A DNA stretch of 64,000 nucleotides from Rhizobiaceae bacterium (lineage in GTDB: Bacteria; Pseudomonadota; Alphaproteobacteria; Rhizobiales; Rhizobiaceae): the NCBI GenBank assembly GCA_019635795.1, contig JAHBYV010000004.1, positions 1 to 64,000 of the forward strand, given 5' to 3'. The notes beneath the pieces are model-generated. The model saw nothing but the letters and a program-made list of their open reading frames with translations, was not told the DNA's origin and did no database searches. Below, one piece after another: positions 19,114 to 27,969 of this stretch; within the stretch, counting starts at the first letter, position 1, and each line of letters opens with the position of its first letter. Position numbers and translations under genes: made by a program.

Positions 19114-19158
19114 CGATGAAACGTTATTTTGACATTCGTTACCGGCACGATCAATACT
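19114..19158 (+). promoter_or_regulatory. Divergent promoter with LacI-type operator
   Basis: ATGAAACGTTATTTTGAC at 19116-19133 repeats the island motif. Its end is the -35 TTGACA (19129-19134), and AATACT at 19153-19158 is a reasonable -10 with an 18-base spacer. It drives the ThDP decarboxylase genes and lies in the divergent gap with the cyclodeaminase-like gene. Confidence 0.7.
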
Positions 19159-19200
19159 TACTTCCGCAATCAATCTCCGTGAGAGGCGCTAAGAACGAAA

Positions 19201-19734
19201 ATGACTTCCCAGGTAAGCCAGCAAGAAAGTCCTCGTTGGCAGGATCAGCTTTATGATTTCCTGCGCAAGAACAACGTTACCCAGTTTTCATATGTTCCCG
19301 ATGCCGGGCATGCCATTCTGATAAACCGCTCTATCGAGGATCCTGAGGCGCATTCAGTCGCTCTGGCGGCGGAGCAGGAAGGCGTAGCGCTCGCTGCGGG
19401 CGCAGATCTGGGCGGAGCGCGCTCAGTTCTGCTCATGCAAAGCAGCGGTGTCGGCAATTGCATCAACATGCTTTCGCTCATGGAAGGATCAAAGTTTCCC
19501 TTCCTGACCTTCGTTACGATGCGCGGTGAATATGGTGAGGGCAATCCCTGGCAGTATGCGATGGGGCAGGCGGTGGAGCCTGTGCTGAAAGCCATGGGGG
19601 TTATTTGTTTGCGTGTCGAACGTCCGGAAGACGTGATCCCTACCACGGCGGCCGCGATGACGATGGTTTGGCAATCAGAACAACGGGTCGCTGTTCTGCT
19701 CGCCCAGAAGCTGCTTGGCGCAAAGAAATTCTAA
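19201..19734 (+). CDS. ThDP-dependent decarboxylase, N-terminal (pyrimidine-binding) subunit, ComD-like
   Basis: A 177-residue protein covering only the Pyr domain of a thiamine-diphosphate decarboxylase, as in the alpha subunit of sulfopyruvate or phosphonopyruvate decarboxylases. It contains the activating glutamate in LAAEQEGVALAAG and the family stretch SSGVGNCINMLSLMEGSKFPFLTFVTMRGE. It cannot bind ThDP diphosphate alone; the next gene, 12 bases on, supplies that half. Substrates of such enzymes are 2-oxo acids with a second acidic group, giving an aldehyde. The following aldehyde dehydrogenase fits. Confidence 0.88.
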   Translation: MTSQVSQQESPRWQDQLYDFLRKNNVTQFSYVPDAGHAILINRSIEDPEAHSVALAAEQEGVALAAGADLGGARSVLLMQSSGVGNCINMLSLMEGSKFPFLTFVTMRGEYGEGNPWQYAMGQAVEPVLKAMGVICLRVERPEDVIPTTAAAMTMVWQSEQRVAVLLAQKLLGAKKF

Positions 19735-19746
19735 GGATACTTTGAG

Positions 19747-20373
19747 ATGAGTTCGAAGCTTACAGCTATAAAGAGCGCCGCCAGCGCGGCATCAAGATTC
19801 GTGCTTGACCGCAGGCAGGCTGTGCCTGAGCTGGTGGGAAACCATAAGGATTTCCTGATTATCAGCGGTCTCGCGGGCGCGGTCTATGATATGAGTTCCC
19901 TCACAAGTCAGGGCGATCATTTCTACGGGCTGGGCGGTGCCATGGGTGCTGCCACCATGATGGGCCTGGGTCTTGCTTTGGCGCGTCCTGACAAGCGGGT
20001 ATTGGTCGTCACCGGAGACGGCGAATTGCTGATGAGTCTGGGTTCGCTTTGCACCATTGGTGTGATCAATCCACCCAACCTTTCCATCGTGTGCGTGGAC
20101 AACGGCCACTATGGTGAGACCGGCTTCCAGAAAACCCATACCTATCGCGGCGTTGACATCGAGCAGTTTGCGAAAGGTGCTGGCATTTCACGCACCACAA
20201 CGGTGTCCAAGAAGGAAGAGATTGCTGGCGCATCAAAGATGCTGCGCGATGGCAATGGCACCGCGTTCGTACTGCTGACCGTGGCTCCTACTGAAGCGCC
20301 GAAGGTGAAGCTCAATCTGGACGGTGCGGTGTGCCGCGTTCAGTTCAGGAAGACGCAACTTCCAGCAAACTAA
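19747..20373 (+). CDS. ThDP-dependent decarboxylase, C-terminal (ThDP-binding) subunit, ComE-like
   Basis: A 208-residue partner of the preceding subunit. It carries the ThDP/Mg2+ motif GDGELLMSLGSLCTIGV ending in VDNGHYGE (the GDG...N pattern), after FYGLGGAMGAATMMGLGLALA. Together the two genes make one complete decarboxylase of the sulfopyruvate/phosphonopyruvate group. Candidate substrates are sulfopyruvate, phosphonopyruvate or a branched 2-oxoglutarate. No sulfite- or phosphonate-releasing gene (xsc, phnX) is in the island, which weakens the first two options. Confidence 0.88.
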   Translation: MSSKLTAIKSAASAASRFVLDRRQAVPELVGNHKDFLIISGLAGAVYDMSSLTSQGDHFYGLGGAMGAATMMGLGLALARPDKRVLVVTGDGELLMSLGSLCTIGVINPPNLSIVCVDNGHYGETGFQKTHTYRGVDIEQFAKGAGISRTTTVSKKEEIAGASKMLRDGNGTAFVLLTVAPTEAPKVKLNLDGAVCRVQFRKTQLPAN

Positions 20374-20381
20374 CAACCAGA

Positions 20382-20413
20382 AACTCCCTCGGAACCCGGC
20401 TTCCGAGGGAGTT
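20382..20413 (+). terminator. Strong hairpin after the decarboxylase genes
   Basis: A perfect 13-bp stem: AACTCCCTCGGAA (20382-20394) with TTCCGAGGGAGTT (20401-20413), six-base loop. Only scattered T residues follow, so termination may be partial, letting some transcripts reach the aldehyde dehydrogenase about 90 bases further on. Confidence 0.75.
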
Positions 20414-20503
20414 GCTTGCCGGGTGCCTTAGCCCGCCTTTTGGCGGATAATTGCTTACTCTTCGCACTCCCGTCATTTCACCTTCCATCTGAGGAATTTT
20501 CCT

Positions 20504-21994
20504 ATGGATAGCAATCTTCCGCGCTATTCGATGTTTATCGACGGCACATTTCAACCAGCTTCGGCAAATGATTGGTTTGAGAGCTTCAATCCATATACGG
20601 GTGAGGCTTGGGCCTTGGTCGCGCGCGGGTCCGCTGGCGAGGTGAACACGGCAGTTGAGGCCGCACACCGGGCTCTGAATGAGGGGGAATGGGCCTCTCT
20701 TACTGCAACGAAGAGAGGTGCCTTGTTGCGCAGATTGGGCGATCTGATTGCTCGGGATGCACAGAAGCTCGCGGAAATTGAAGTGCATGACAATGGGAAG
20801 CTGCTGAACGAGATGGCCGCGCAGCTTCGCTATATCCCTGAGTGGTTCTATTATTTTGGCGGCCTTGCCGATAAGCTTGAGGGCGCAGTACTACCGATAG
20901 ACAAGCCCGATAATTTCGTGTTTACGCGGCAAGAGCCAGTTGGGGTCGTTGCAGCAATAACTCCTTGGAACTCACCGCTTTTTCTCACAGCCTGGAAACT
21001 CGCTCCCGCGTTGGCAGCGGGTTGCACGGTCGTGATAAAGCCATCGGAACATACCTCTGTTTCAATGCTTGAGTTCTGCAAACTCGTTCAGGAAGCCGGT
21101 TTTCCCGCTGGCGTTATCAATGTGGTGACGGGATACGGCGACGAGGTCGGCGACCCGCTTGTGAATCACGAACTGGTTGCCAAAATCGCTTTTACAGGCG
21201 GGGAGTCGGTAGGGATAAGGGTTCACCAAGCGGCCGCTCGAAACATGAAAGGCGTCACGCTGGAATTGGGGGGCAAGTCTCCTAATATCGTGTTTGAGGA
21301 CGCGGCGATGGATGACGCTGTGAAAGGTGTCATTTCCGGCATTTTTGCCGCCACTGGCCAGACCTGCATCGCGGGCTCCAGGCTTCTCGTCCAGTCTTCC
21401 ATCTACGATACGTTCATCGAAAAGCTTGTCGCATTTGCGAGCACCGCCCGCATGGGCGACCCGTTGCTTGCAGAAACGCAGGTCGGACCAATCACGACGC
21501 GTTCTCAATATCAGACTGTGCTCAAATATATTGAGATCGCAAGAAGTGAAGGTGCGCGCTGTGTACTGGGTGGCAAAGAGGCTTCGGGCGGCGCATGTGG
21601 TAATGGCTGGTTTGTCGAGCCGACCATTTTCGCTGATGTGAAGAACGACATGCGCATTGCGCAAGAAGAAGTGTTTGGTCCTGTTCTCTCGGTCATCCGC
21701 TTTGAAGACGAGGCAGAAGCGATAAGAATAGCCAACGACAGCCGCTATGGCCTTGCTGCCGGGGTGTGGACGCAGGACGTCAAACGCATGTTCCGTATGG
21801 CAAAGGCTCTTCAGGCCGGATCGGTCTGGATCAATACCTACCGCGCAGGAAGCTTTATGGCCCCTTTTGGCGGCTTCAAGCGATCCGGGCTTGGCCGCGA
21901 GAACGGTCAGGACGCAATATACGAATTTTTGGAAACAAAGACTGTCTGGATTTCAACGGCTTCAGAAGTTCCCAATCCTTTCGTGATGCGGTGA
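20504..21994 (+). CDS. NAD(P)-dependent aldehyde dehydrogenase
   Basis: A 496-residue ALDH-superfamily enzyme oxidising an aldehyde to a carboxylic acid. Visible motifs are GVVAAITPWNSPLFLTAWKL, the base glutamate in LELGGKSPNIV, the nucleophilic Cys in ATGQTCIAGSR, and QEEVFGPVLSVIRF. It follows the ThDP decarboxylase in the same direction and is the natural acceptor of its aldehyde product. The resulting acid could be activated by the class III CoA transferase encoded earlier. Glyoxal, succinate semialdehyde, sulfoacetaldehyde or itaconate-semialdehyde-like substrates are all possible by family. Confidence 0.92.
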   Translation: MDSNLPRYSMFIDGTFQPASANDWFESFNPYTGEAWALVARGSAGEVNTAVEAAHRALNEGEWASLTATKRGALLRRLGDLIARDAQKLAEIEVHDNGKLLNEMAAQLRYIPEWFYYFGGLADKLEGAVLPIDKPDNFVFTRQEPVGVVAAITPWNSPLFLTAWKLAPALAAGCTVVIKPSEHTSVSMLEFCKLVQEAGFPAGVINVVTGYGDEVGDPLVNHELVAKIAFTGGESVGIRVHQAAARNMKGVTLELGGKSPNIVFEDAAMDDAVKGVISGIFAATGQTCIAGSRLLVQSSIYDTFIEKLVAFASTARMGDPLLAETQVGPITTRSQYQTVLKYIEIARSEGARCVLGGKEASGGACGNGWFVEPTIFADVKNDMRIAQEEVFGPVLSVIRFEDEAEAIRIANDSRYGLAAGVWTQDVKRMFRMAKALQAGSVWINTYRAGSFMAPFGGFKRSGLGRENGQDAIYEFLETKTVWISTASEVPNPFVMR

Positions 21995-22412
21995 TATCAG
22001 GCGGGCAGATCGCGATAAAAACTAACTGAACGTGAGCTGCAAGTGCTCGCGAGACACCTTGCGGATTGATTAAATCCAACCGCAAAGGGTTTTGCTGGGC
22101 CATCGGTAAAAGTAAGTCGGCCTTGTACCCCCCCGGCTCGGCTAGTACCTCGTAAGTTGTCTCTATGCGCTCGCGCAGGGTGATCTGATCCGGTGTAGCC
22201 GCTTTCTGCTTCTAAAATCCGTACATCAATAGCCAATTTTCTTCTGCAAGGGCGTTCGCCAGAGTAACAGGCGAGTGTCACGAACGTCGCTCGTCCACTT
22301 CCCGGTGCTGTCCGAAGAATTGCGTTGATCCAGTTTCCCCAACGCTTGACCAAAGCAACTCTGCGTGCGAATGTCTTTTCGTGTCGAGAAAAACATTGCT
22401 GGTGGAGCGTTC
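21995..22412. other. Intergenic region with no convincing gene
   Basis: About 420 bases between the aldehyde dehydrogenase and the class III aminotransferase. Short frames lack domains and ribosome sites. No copy of the island's LacI-type operator was found here, so the aminotransferase may have its own promoter within this stretch, but I cannot place it. Confidence 0.4.
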
Positions 22413-23783
22413 ATGATCCCGCAAAGAAAAAACTCCTGGGAAGAGCGAGATATGGAAAGCGTTTTCCATGGCTTCACCGATCTTGAAACGCTCAATCGTA
22501 ATGGGCCTGTTGTGCTCACCCACGGTGAGGGCATTCACGTTTTCGACGTCCATGGCAAAAGCTATATGGATGCGAATTCAGGTCTGTGGAACAACGTGGC
22601 CGGGTTCAACCATCAAGGGCTTATTGATGCGTTATGCCAGCAAGCTCAGCGTTTCCCTGGCTATCACTCATTTTTCGGTCGGATAGCGGACACAACGGTC
22701 GCGCTTTCAGAGAAACTGATAGAGATATCGCCCTTCTCGTCAGGGAAGGTCTACTACACAAACTCTGGTTCAGAGGCTAATGACACAGTTGTCAAAATGC
22801 TATGGATGCTGCACCGCCGAAACGGGCAGCCAAACCGCCGCAAGATCATTACGCGTGTCAATGCCTATCATGGCGTGACCGTCGCGACTGCTTCCATGAC
22901 CGGCAAGGCCTATAATTCAGAATTCGGTTTGCCATTGCCCGGCTTCTTGCATGCCGACTGTCCACACTACTGGCGTTTCGGTCGACCGGAGGAAAGCGAA
23001 CTTGAGTTCTCACGGCGCCTCGCTTGCAATCTTGAAGAGATGATTATCAAGGAAGGACCCGATACTATTGCAGGCATGTTCTGCGAGCCTGTGCAGGGGG
23101 CAGGTGGTGTGATCCCGCCATCAGAGGGATATTTCGAAGAAATAAGACCAATACTTCGCAAGTACGGTATCCCGCTTATCGCAGATGAAGTCATTACCGG
23201 GTTTGGCCGAACCGGGGCGATGTGGGGAAGCGAAAAGTACAACGTTCAACCAGATGCTATCGTCGCCTCCAAATGCATTACCGCGGGATATTTCCCCATG
23301 GGGGCCATCATTTTGGGCAAAGAGCTTTGCGATGCGCTGACCTCCGTGTCGCAAGCGGCGGAAGAATTTCCACATGGCTTTACCGCAGGTGGCAATCCGC
23401 TCGGTAGCGCGGTCGCATTGAAAGCTCTGGACGTTCTTCAATCTGAAGGGCTTCTCGAGAATGTCCGTCGGCTGAGTCCGCAATTCATGAGCGGCCTGAA
23501 CAGGTTGGCACAGCACAAATATGCCGGCGAGGCGCGTGGTGTGGGCTTTATGGGGGCAGTCGAACTGGTGGCGGACAAGGCAACGAAAGCCCCGCTCGAC
23601 GGCAGTCTTCAGATTTCCGAGCGTATCGCAAACAAAGCACTTGAGAAGGGCCTCATTTGTCGGCCACTTGGCCAGGCGATCGTCCTTGGACCTCCCTTCA
23701 TCATGACCGAAGGCCAGATGAATGAGATGTTCGACATCCTAGATGATACGATGACGGAAGTTTTCGCCGACGTCGGCCTGTAA
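22413..23783 (+). CDS. Class III (omega) aminotransferase
   Basis: A 456-residue PLP enzyme that deaminates a terminal amino group to an aldehyde, with pyruvate or 2-oxoglutarate as acceptor. Motifs: GIHVFDVHGKSYMDANSGLWN, YYTNSGSEANDTVVKMLW, NAYHGVTVATASMTG, FCEPVQGAGGVIPP, DEVITGFGRTGAMWG and the PLP lysine in VASKCITAGYFPMGA. The ATG at 22413 follows GGTGGAG and fits family length; the frame back to 22365 is rejected. Beta-alanine-, taurine- and diamine-pyruvate aminotransferases look like this. Its product would suit the preceding aldehyde dehydrogenase. Confidence 0.9.
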   Translation: MIPQRKNSWEERDMESVFHGFTDLETLNRNGPVVLTHGEGIHVFDVHGKSYMDANSGLWNNVAGFNHQGLIDALCQQAQRFPGYHSFFGRIADTTVALSEKLIEISPFSSGKVYYTNSGSEANDTVVKMLWMLHRRNGQPNRRKIITRVNAYHGVTVATASMTGKAYNSEFGLPLPGFLHADCPHYWRFGRPEESELEFSRRLACNLEEMIIKEGPDTIAGMFCEPVQGAGGVIPPSEGYFEEIRPILRKYGIPLIADEVITGFGRTGAMWGSEKYNVQPDAIVASKCITAGYFPMGAIILGKELCDALTSVSQAAEEFPHGFTAGGNPLGSAVALKALDVLQSEGLLENVRRLSPQFMSGLNRLAQHKYAGEARGVGFMGAVELVADKATKAPLDGSLQISERIANKALEKGLICRPLGQAIVLGPPFIMTEGQMNEMFDILDDTMTEVFADVGL

Positions 23784-23875
23784 CCCATAATTCGGGGCAG
23801 CCCTATGAACTGGCGTCTTTGTGGCGCGGTGGCGTGGCCTGACTTTGGGGATGCGTAAGCGTGCAGTATAGGGGC

Positions 23876-24955
23876 TTAATAGCTCTTGCCTGCAGCACGC
23901 AGCATTTCCGTTACGGCTGCACCGTCTATGGCCTTGCAGGTATGACCTGCCGGCTTAAGTGTCGACACATCTTCAGCCGCAAGCATCGCGTTTAATATCG
24001 ACTCATCGGTTGCTTCCACGGTTGCCTCGTAAAGATCGTCCAAAACCTCGTCGTTTAGATGCCTGAAGCTTTGCACGGGCTCATCGAGTTGGGGCAGGGG
24101 CCGGGCATTTGCTGTGCTGAACGCAAGAAAAATATCGCCGGAGCTGTTGCCTCCCGGTGTGCCGGAACGGCTGATGCCAATCGCACCGCGGCGGGCCAGC
24201 CTGTCCAGCTGATCGGGGCGCAAGGGTGCGTCCGTTGCTATTACGACTATGATGGAGCCGCGCTCGCGTTCAAATAACCGATCATTCAACATATTCACGC
24301 CGACAGGCTCGCCGAGGATTGTCAGCCACTCCCTGCGGCCATGATTGGCCTGCACGAGCACTCCCACCGTATACTCCTTCCCACCAATTCCAATTTTACG
24401 GGAAGACGTTCCGGTGCCTCCTTTAAATTCGTAACAGATCATTCCGGTGCCGCCGCCCGAATTTCCTTCAGCGACAGGGCCTGCACCAGCTCCATTCAGC
24501 GCACTCAGAACATGTTCCTCGCGGATATGCTGGCCGTTAATATCGTTCAAAACGCCATCATAGGTTTCTGCTACTACAGGCATTGCCCAGATATGCGCGT
24601 CGCGAAACAGTTCACCATACTTTTCAATCATCCATTTCACAGCCGCATGGTGGGCAATGCCCACACTGTGCGTGTTGGTGATGCAGATAGGGCCGAGAAA
24701 ATAGCCTGCGTCACGGATCCAGTGAGCGCCAGTCATCTCTCCATTACCGTTGAGGACATGGATACCAGCATGGACAATCCGCGCATCCGTACTGTGTCCT
24801 ATAGGCAGAATTGCGGTCACGCCTGTTCTTATAAGTCCCGCAGGTTCCATGAGAGTGGTTTGGCCAACCAGCACACCTTCGACATCGGTGATAGCATTGC
24901 CGGGACCCGGATTTCCGGGCAGTTTCCAGCCTAGTTTTCGAGCACCTCTGGTCAT
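23876..24955 (-). CDS. P1-family peptidase (DmpA/BapA-like aminopeptidase)
   Basis: A 359-residue Ntn-type hydrolase that self-cleaves to expose an N-terminal nucleophile. Diagnostic stretches are NPGPGNAITDVEGVLVGQTT, GPICITNTHSVGIAHHA, AEGNSGGGTGMICYEFKGG and the cleavage/nucleophile region TPGGNSSGDIFLAFSTAN (Ser271/272). The best known member, DmpA, comes from Ochrobactrum anthropi and removes N-terminal D- or L-residues; BapA-type relatives cut beta-peptides. It is transcribed opposite to the aminotransferase and divergently from the polyamine-type importer. It could release amino acids from small peptides or amides for either neighbour. No signal peptide is seen. Confidence 0.9.
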   Translation of the reverse strand: MTRGARKLGWKLPGNPGPGNAITDVEGVLVGQTTLMEPAGLIRTGVTAILPIGHSTDARIVHAGIHVLNGNGEMTGAHWIRDAGYFLGPICITNTHSVGIAHHAAVKWMIEKYGELFRDAHIWAMPVVAETYDGVLNDINGQHIREEHVLSALNGAGAGPVAEGNSGGGTGMICYEFKGGTGTSSRKIGIGGKEYTVGVLVQANHGRREWLTILGEPVGVNMLNDRLFERERGSIIVVIATDAPLRPDQLDRLARRGAIGISRSGTPGGNSSGDIFLAFSTANARPLPQLDEPVQSFRHLNDEVLDDLYEATVEATDESILNAMLAAEDVSTLKPAGHTCKAIDGAAVTEMLRAAGKSY

Positions 24956-25095
24956 CTCTTAATCACTCCGGCTCGTTTGGCTTCAGTTATTGCAGTTTCT
25001 GCGTTCAACACAAAAAATGTGTTTGTCGGAATGGTCAAAGTATGTTTTTTTAGATTCATAAAAACAATAAAGACGATGTCAATAGAGGGAACCGG

Positions 25096-26196
25096 ATGGT
25101 TTTTCTGCAGATCGCATCGGTGCACAAGGCGTATGCCACGCCTGAGGGTGCGCTGGTGCGCGCACTCGATGATGTCACCATTAATGTTAAAAACAACGAG
25201 TTTCTGACGCTACTGGGGCCTTCCGGTTGCGGAAAGACAACTCTCCTGAAATGCCTTGCCGGTTTCGAGGACATGGATGGCGGCGATATCATTTTGGAGG
25301 GCAAGAGCCTTAGGTCTGTCCCGGCGCATCATCGACCCCTGAACACGGTCTTTCAGAACTATGCATTGTTTCCGCACATGACCGTCGCTCAAAACATCGG
25401 CTACGGATTGGACGTAGCTGGAGTGAAGAAGCCTGAGAGAGACCGCAGAGTGGGAGAGGCTCTGGAGATGGTTGGTCTTGAAGGCTTCGGCGGTCGCCGT
25501 CCTGCCCAGCTATCCGGAGGCCAGCAGCAGCGCGTGGCTTTGGCGCGCTCTTTGATTTTGAAGCCTCGCATACTTTTGCTCGACGAGCCTTTGTCGGCGC
25601 TTGACCGTAAAATGCGGGAGTCGATGCAGATCGAGTTGAAAAACCTGCAGCATACGGTGGGTATCACCTTTATCTTCGTCACGCACGATCAGGAAGAAGC
25701 GTTGGCGATGTCTGACAGAATTGCTGTCTTCAATCACGGCAGGCTTCAGCAGATCGGCAACTCTACCGAAATCTACGATACGCCCGCCAACGATTTTGTT
25801 GCGAACTTCGTAGGTACGTCGAATCTGTTCGCGGGGAAGGTGATCGCGCGTAACAATGGGTTGCTCATTGTAGAAACGGCAAATGGGCGAAAGCTCGTTG
25901 GAACCGGCGACCGCTTTGCGATTGGAGATAGCGTCAAGCTTGTGCTGCGTCCTGAGCATTTACGCATTACAGGCCCAGATGAGCCGGCAAGCGATCATGC
26001 AATTTCTGGCACGATCACAGATGCTGTCTTTGTAGGATCTGTAGTCCGAGTTCATGTCGATGTCGGTTTTGGCCGAACGGCCATCCTTCATCAGAAATAT
26101 GACCGAAGGGGGTTAGGCTCGGCACTCAACCCCGGAACTGCTGTGACCATCGTTTACTCTCCGGAGGCAGCGCACATCATTCCGGAAGGTGCGTAG
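25096..26196 (+). CDS. Spermidine/putrescine-type ABC transporter ATPase (PotA-like)
   Basis: A 366-residue ATPase. Walker A GPSGCGKTTLL, Q-loop VFQNYALFPHMTV, signature LSGGQQQRVALAR, Walker B ILLLDEPLSALD and H-loop VTHDQEEALAM are all present. A TOBE regulatory domain follows from about residue 280 (KLVLRPEHLRI). It is first in a four-gene importer operon with two permeases and a binding protein, and the operon leads into the amidohydrolase genes. The substrate may therefore be an amide or amine rather than a classical polyamine. Confidence 0.92.
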   Translation: MVFLQIASVHKAYATPEGALVRALDDVTINVKNNEFLTLLGPSGCGKTTLLKCLAGFEDMDGGDIILEGKSLRSVPAHHRPLNTVFQNYALFPHMTVAQNIGYGLDVAGVKKPERDRRVGEALEMVGLEGFGGRRPAQLSGGQQQRVALARSLILKPRILLLDEPLSALDRKMRESMQIELKNLQHTVGITFIFVTHDQEEALAMSDRIAVFNHGRLQQIGNSTEIYDTPANDFVANFVGTSNLFAGKVIARNNGLLIVETANGRKLVGTGDRFAIGDSVKLVLRPEHLRITGPDEPASDHAISGTITDAVFVGSVVRVHVDVGFGRTAILHQKYDRRGLGSALNPGTAVTIVYSPEAAHIIPEGA

Positions 26197-26198
26197 CG

Positions 26199-27104
26199 AT
26201 GATCGCCGGCGATACAATCAGCACCCGTAAAAAGCGCGCTCTATTCTTGTTGCTGATGCCCATCACGCTGGTACTTGGCATCTTCTTCCTCATCCCGCTC
26301 GGGATCATGATTACTTACAGTTTTCTCGAGCCCGGACTTTACGGTGGCGTTGAATGGAATTGGTATCCTTATAACTACGGTCGTATTCTCGGCTGGCCCT
26401 TAAATGATTATGAGGAGTTCGAGCCGATCTATCTGGCGATATTTCTCAACTCGCTCAAGATTGCCGGCCTCACCGTCCTTTTCTCGCTGCTGATCTGCTA
26501 TCCCGCTGCGTTCTGGGTAAGCCGGATGAGCCCGCGGCGGAAGAATTTCGTACTATTTCTTATTACGCTGCCATTCTTCGCCAACCTGCTTATCCGAATA
26601 TATGCGTGGCTCCTTCTTCTGCGCCCCACCGGCTTCATTAATAGCCTGCTCCAAGGTGTCGGGCTTATTGACCAGCCGCTAGACATGCTCTTCTCCAACT
26701 TCGCGGTCATCGTCGGGATGGTGTACATCTTTACGCCGTTCATGTTCCTGCCGATCTACGCAAACGTTGAGAAACTCGACTACTCTCTCGTGCGTGCTTC
26801 GCAAGATTTAGGCGCCGGTCCCGTCCAAACCTTTTTGCGAGTAATCCTCCCGTTGACGGCTCCCGGGATCATAGGTGGGTCGATCATCGTGTTCATACCG
26901 GCCCTTGGTAATTTCATCGTACCCGCCTTTCTGGGCGGTTCGAAGGTGCAAATGACAGGTAACCTCATCGAGCGGTCATTCCTCCAATCGCGTGACTGGC
27001 CGTTCGGGGCAGCGTTAGCGCTCTTGATTATGGGCTCCGTTGTGTTGCTGCTGGTTATTCAGTTTGCCCGCGCTTCCCGGCGGGAATCGAGAGGAGCGGC
27101 TTGA
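26199..27104 (+). CDS. ABC transporter permease, PotB type
   Basis: A 301-residue membrane protein with about six helices. The first helix is LLLMPITLVLGIFFLIPLG, and the ATPase-contact loop is LVRASQDLGAGPVQTFLRVILPLTAPGII (EAA motif). The sequence VPAFLGGSKVQMTGNLIERSF is characteristic of the PotB group. It begins two bases after the ATPase stop and its stop touches the next start, so the operon is compact. Confidence 0.92.
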   Translation: MIAGDTISTRKKRALFLLLMPITLVLGIFFLIPLGIMITYSFLEPGLYGGVEWNWYPYNYGRILGWPLNDYEEFEPIYLAIFLNSLKIAGLTVLFSLLICYPAAFWVSRMSPRRKNFVLFLITLPFFANLLIRIYAWLLLLRPTGFINSLLQGVGLIDQPLDMLFSNFAVIVGMVYIFTPFMFLPIYANVEKLDYSLVRASQDLGAGPVQTFLRVILPLTAPGIIGGSIIVFIPALGNFIVPAFLGGSKVQMTGNLIERSFLQSRDWPFGAALALLIMGSVVLLLVIQFARASRRESRGAA

Positions 27105-27946
27105 TGTTGAAAGGACTCAAAGAAGGCAAGCTGTGGTCGATACTGTTTAACGGCTATGGACTGCTTTTTCTCACGTTCCTTTATATGCCGCTTGGGCTTA
27201 TCGTCCTTTATTCATTCAATTCCAATCCGATCAATATGGCAGTGTGGACCGGGTTCACACTCGATTGGTATGCAACGATTTTCGGCGGCGCGAGCGTAGA
27301 AGGTACGTTCGACGCTGCCTTTACCGAATCCCCCGAGCGCATCTTCGAAGTTGTGAAAAACAGTTTCCTCGTCGCAATTTTCGCAGCGAGTATTTCCACC
27401 ATCATTGGGACCGCGACCGCCGTAGCGCTGGCTCGCTACAAATTCGCCGGCAAACGTTTCTATCAGGCCCTGTTGATCCTGCCGATGCTGGTTCCTGATA
27501 TAGTTCTCGGTATCGCTCTGCTCATATTCTTCGTCGGTGCCGGGTTCGAGCTGAGCTTGCTCACGATCATAATTGGCCACGTGACCTTTTTGTCGAGTTA
27601 CGTGTTCATTGTTGTTTCCACGCGCATGGCGGGTATGGATACGACGCTTGAACAGGCTTCAGCGGATCTGGGTGCTGGTCCGCTGACCACATTCTGGCGT
27701 GTTACCCTGCCGCAGATCATGCCTGGCGTAATCGGGGGCTTCCTGCTCGGCTTCATCATCTCCCTCGACGATGTGGTTATCACCTATTTCATCGCTGGTG
27801 TCGGCTCGCAAACATTGCCGCTCTTCATTCTCGCGATGATGCGACGTGGGTTGCGACCACAAATCACGGCGCTAGCCGTTCTCATACTCATCTTCTCTTT
27901 CGTGGTGGCAACTATCGGCCTGCTGCTGCGCAACCGAAAACCGTGA
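27104..27946 (+). CDS. ABC transporter permease, PotC type
   Basis: A 280-residue second permease of the same importer. Helix-rich throughout, with LTFLYMPLGLIVLYSFNSNP at the start and the EAA loop EQASADLGAGPLTTFWRVTLPQIMPGVI. SLDDVVITYFIAGVGSQTLPL is typical of PotC. The ATG at 27104 shares one base with the PotB stop (TGATG) and follows GAGAGGAG; a TTG one codon earlier is less likely. Confidence 0.92.
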   Translation: MLKGLKEGKLWSILFNGYGLLFLTFLYMPLGLIVLYSFNSNPINMAVWTGFTLDWYATIFGGASVEGTFDAAFTESPERIFEVVKNSFLVAIFAASISTIIGTATAVALARYKFAGKRFYQALLILPMLVPDIVLGIALLIFFVGAGFELSLLTIIIGHVTFLSSYVFIVVSTRMAGMDTTLEQASADLGAGPLTTFWRVTLPQIMPGVIGGFLLGFIISLDDVVITYFIAGVGSQTLPLFILAMMRRGLRPQITALAVLILIFSFVVATIGLLLRNRKP

Positions 27947-27969
27947 ATTGGCAATGGGGAGTAAGTGAA

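Noticed and set aside
19201..20373. Dedicated taurine/cysteate pathway (TauABC-like importer, class III aminotransferase, sulfopyruvate decarboxylase-like genes)
   Set aside because: No xsc, sulfite exporter or sulfolactate genes are present, whereas CoA-ester enzymes are; kept only as an alternative.
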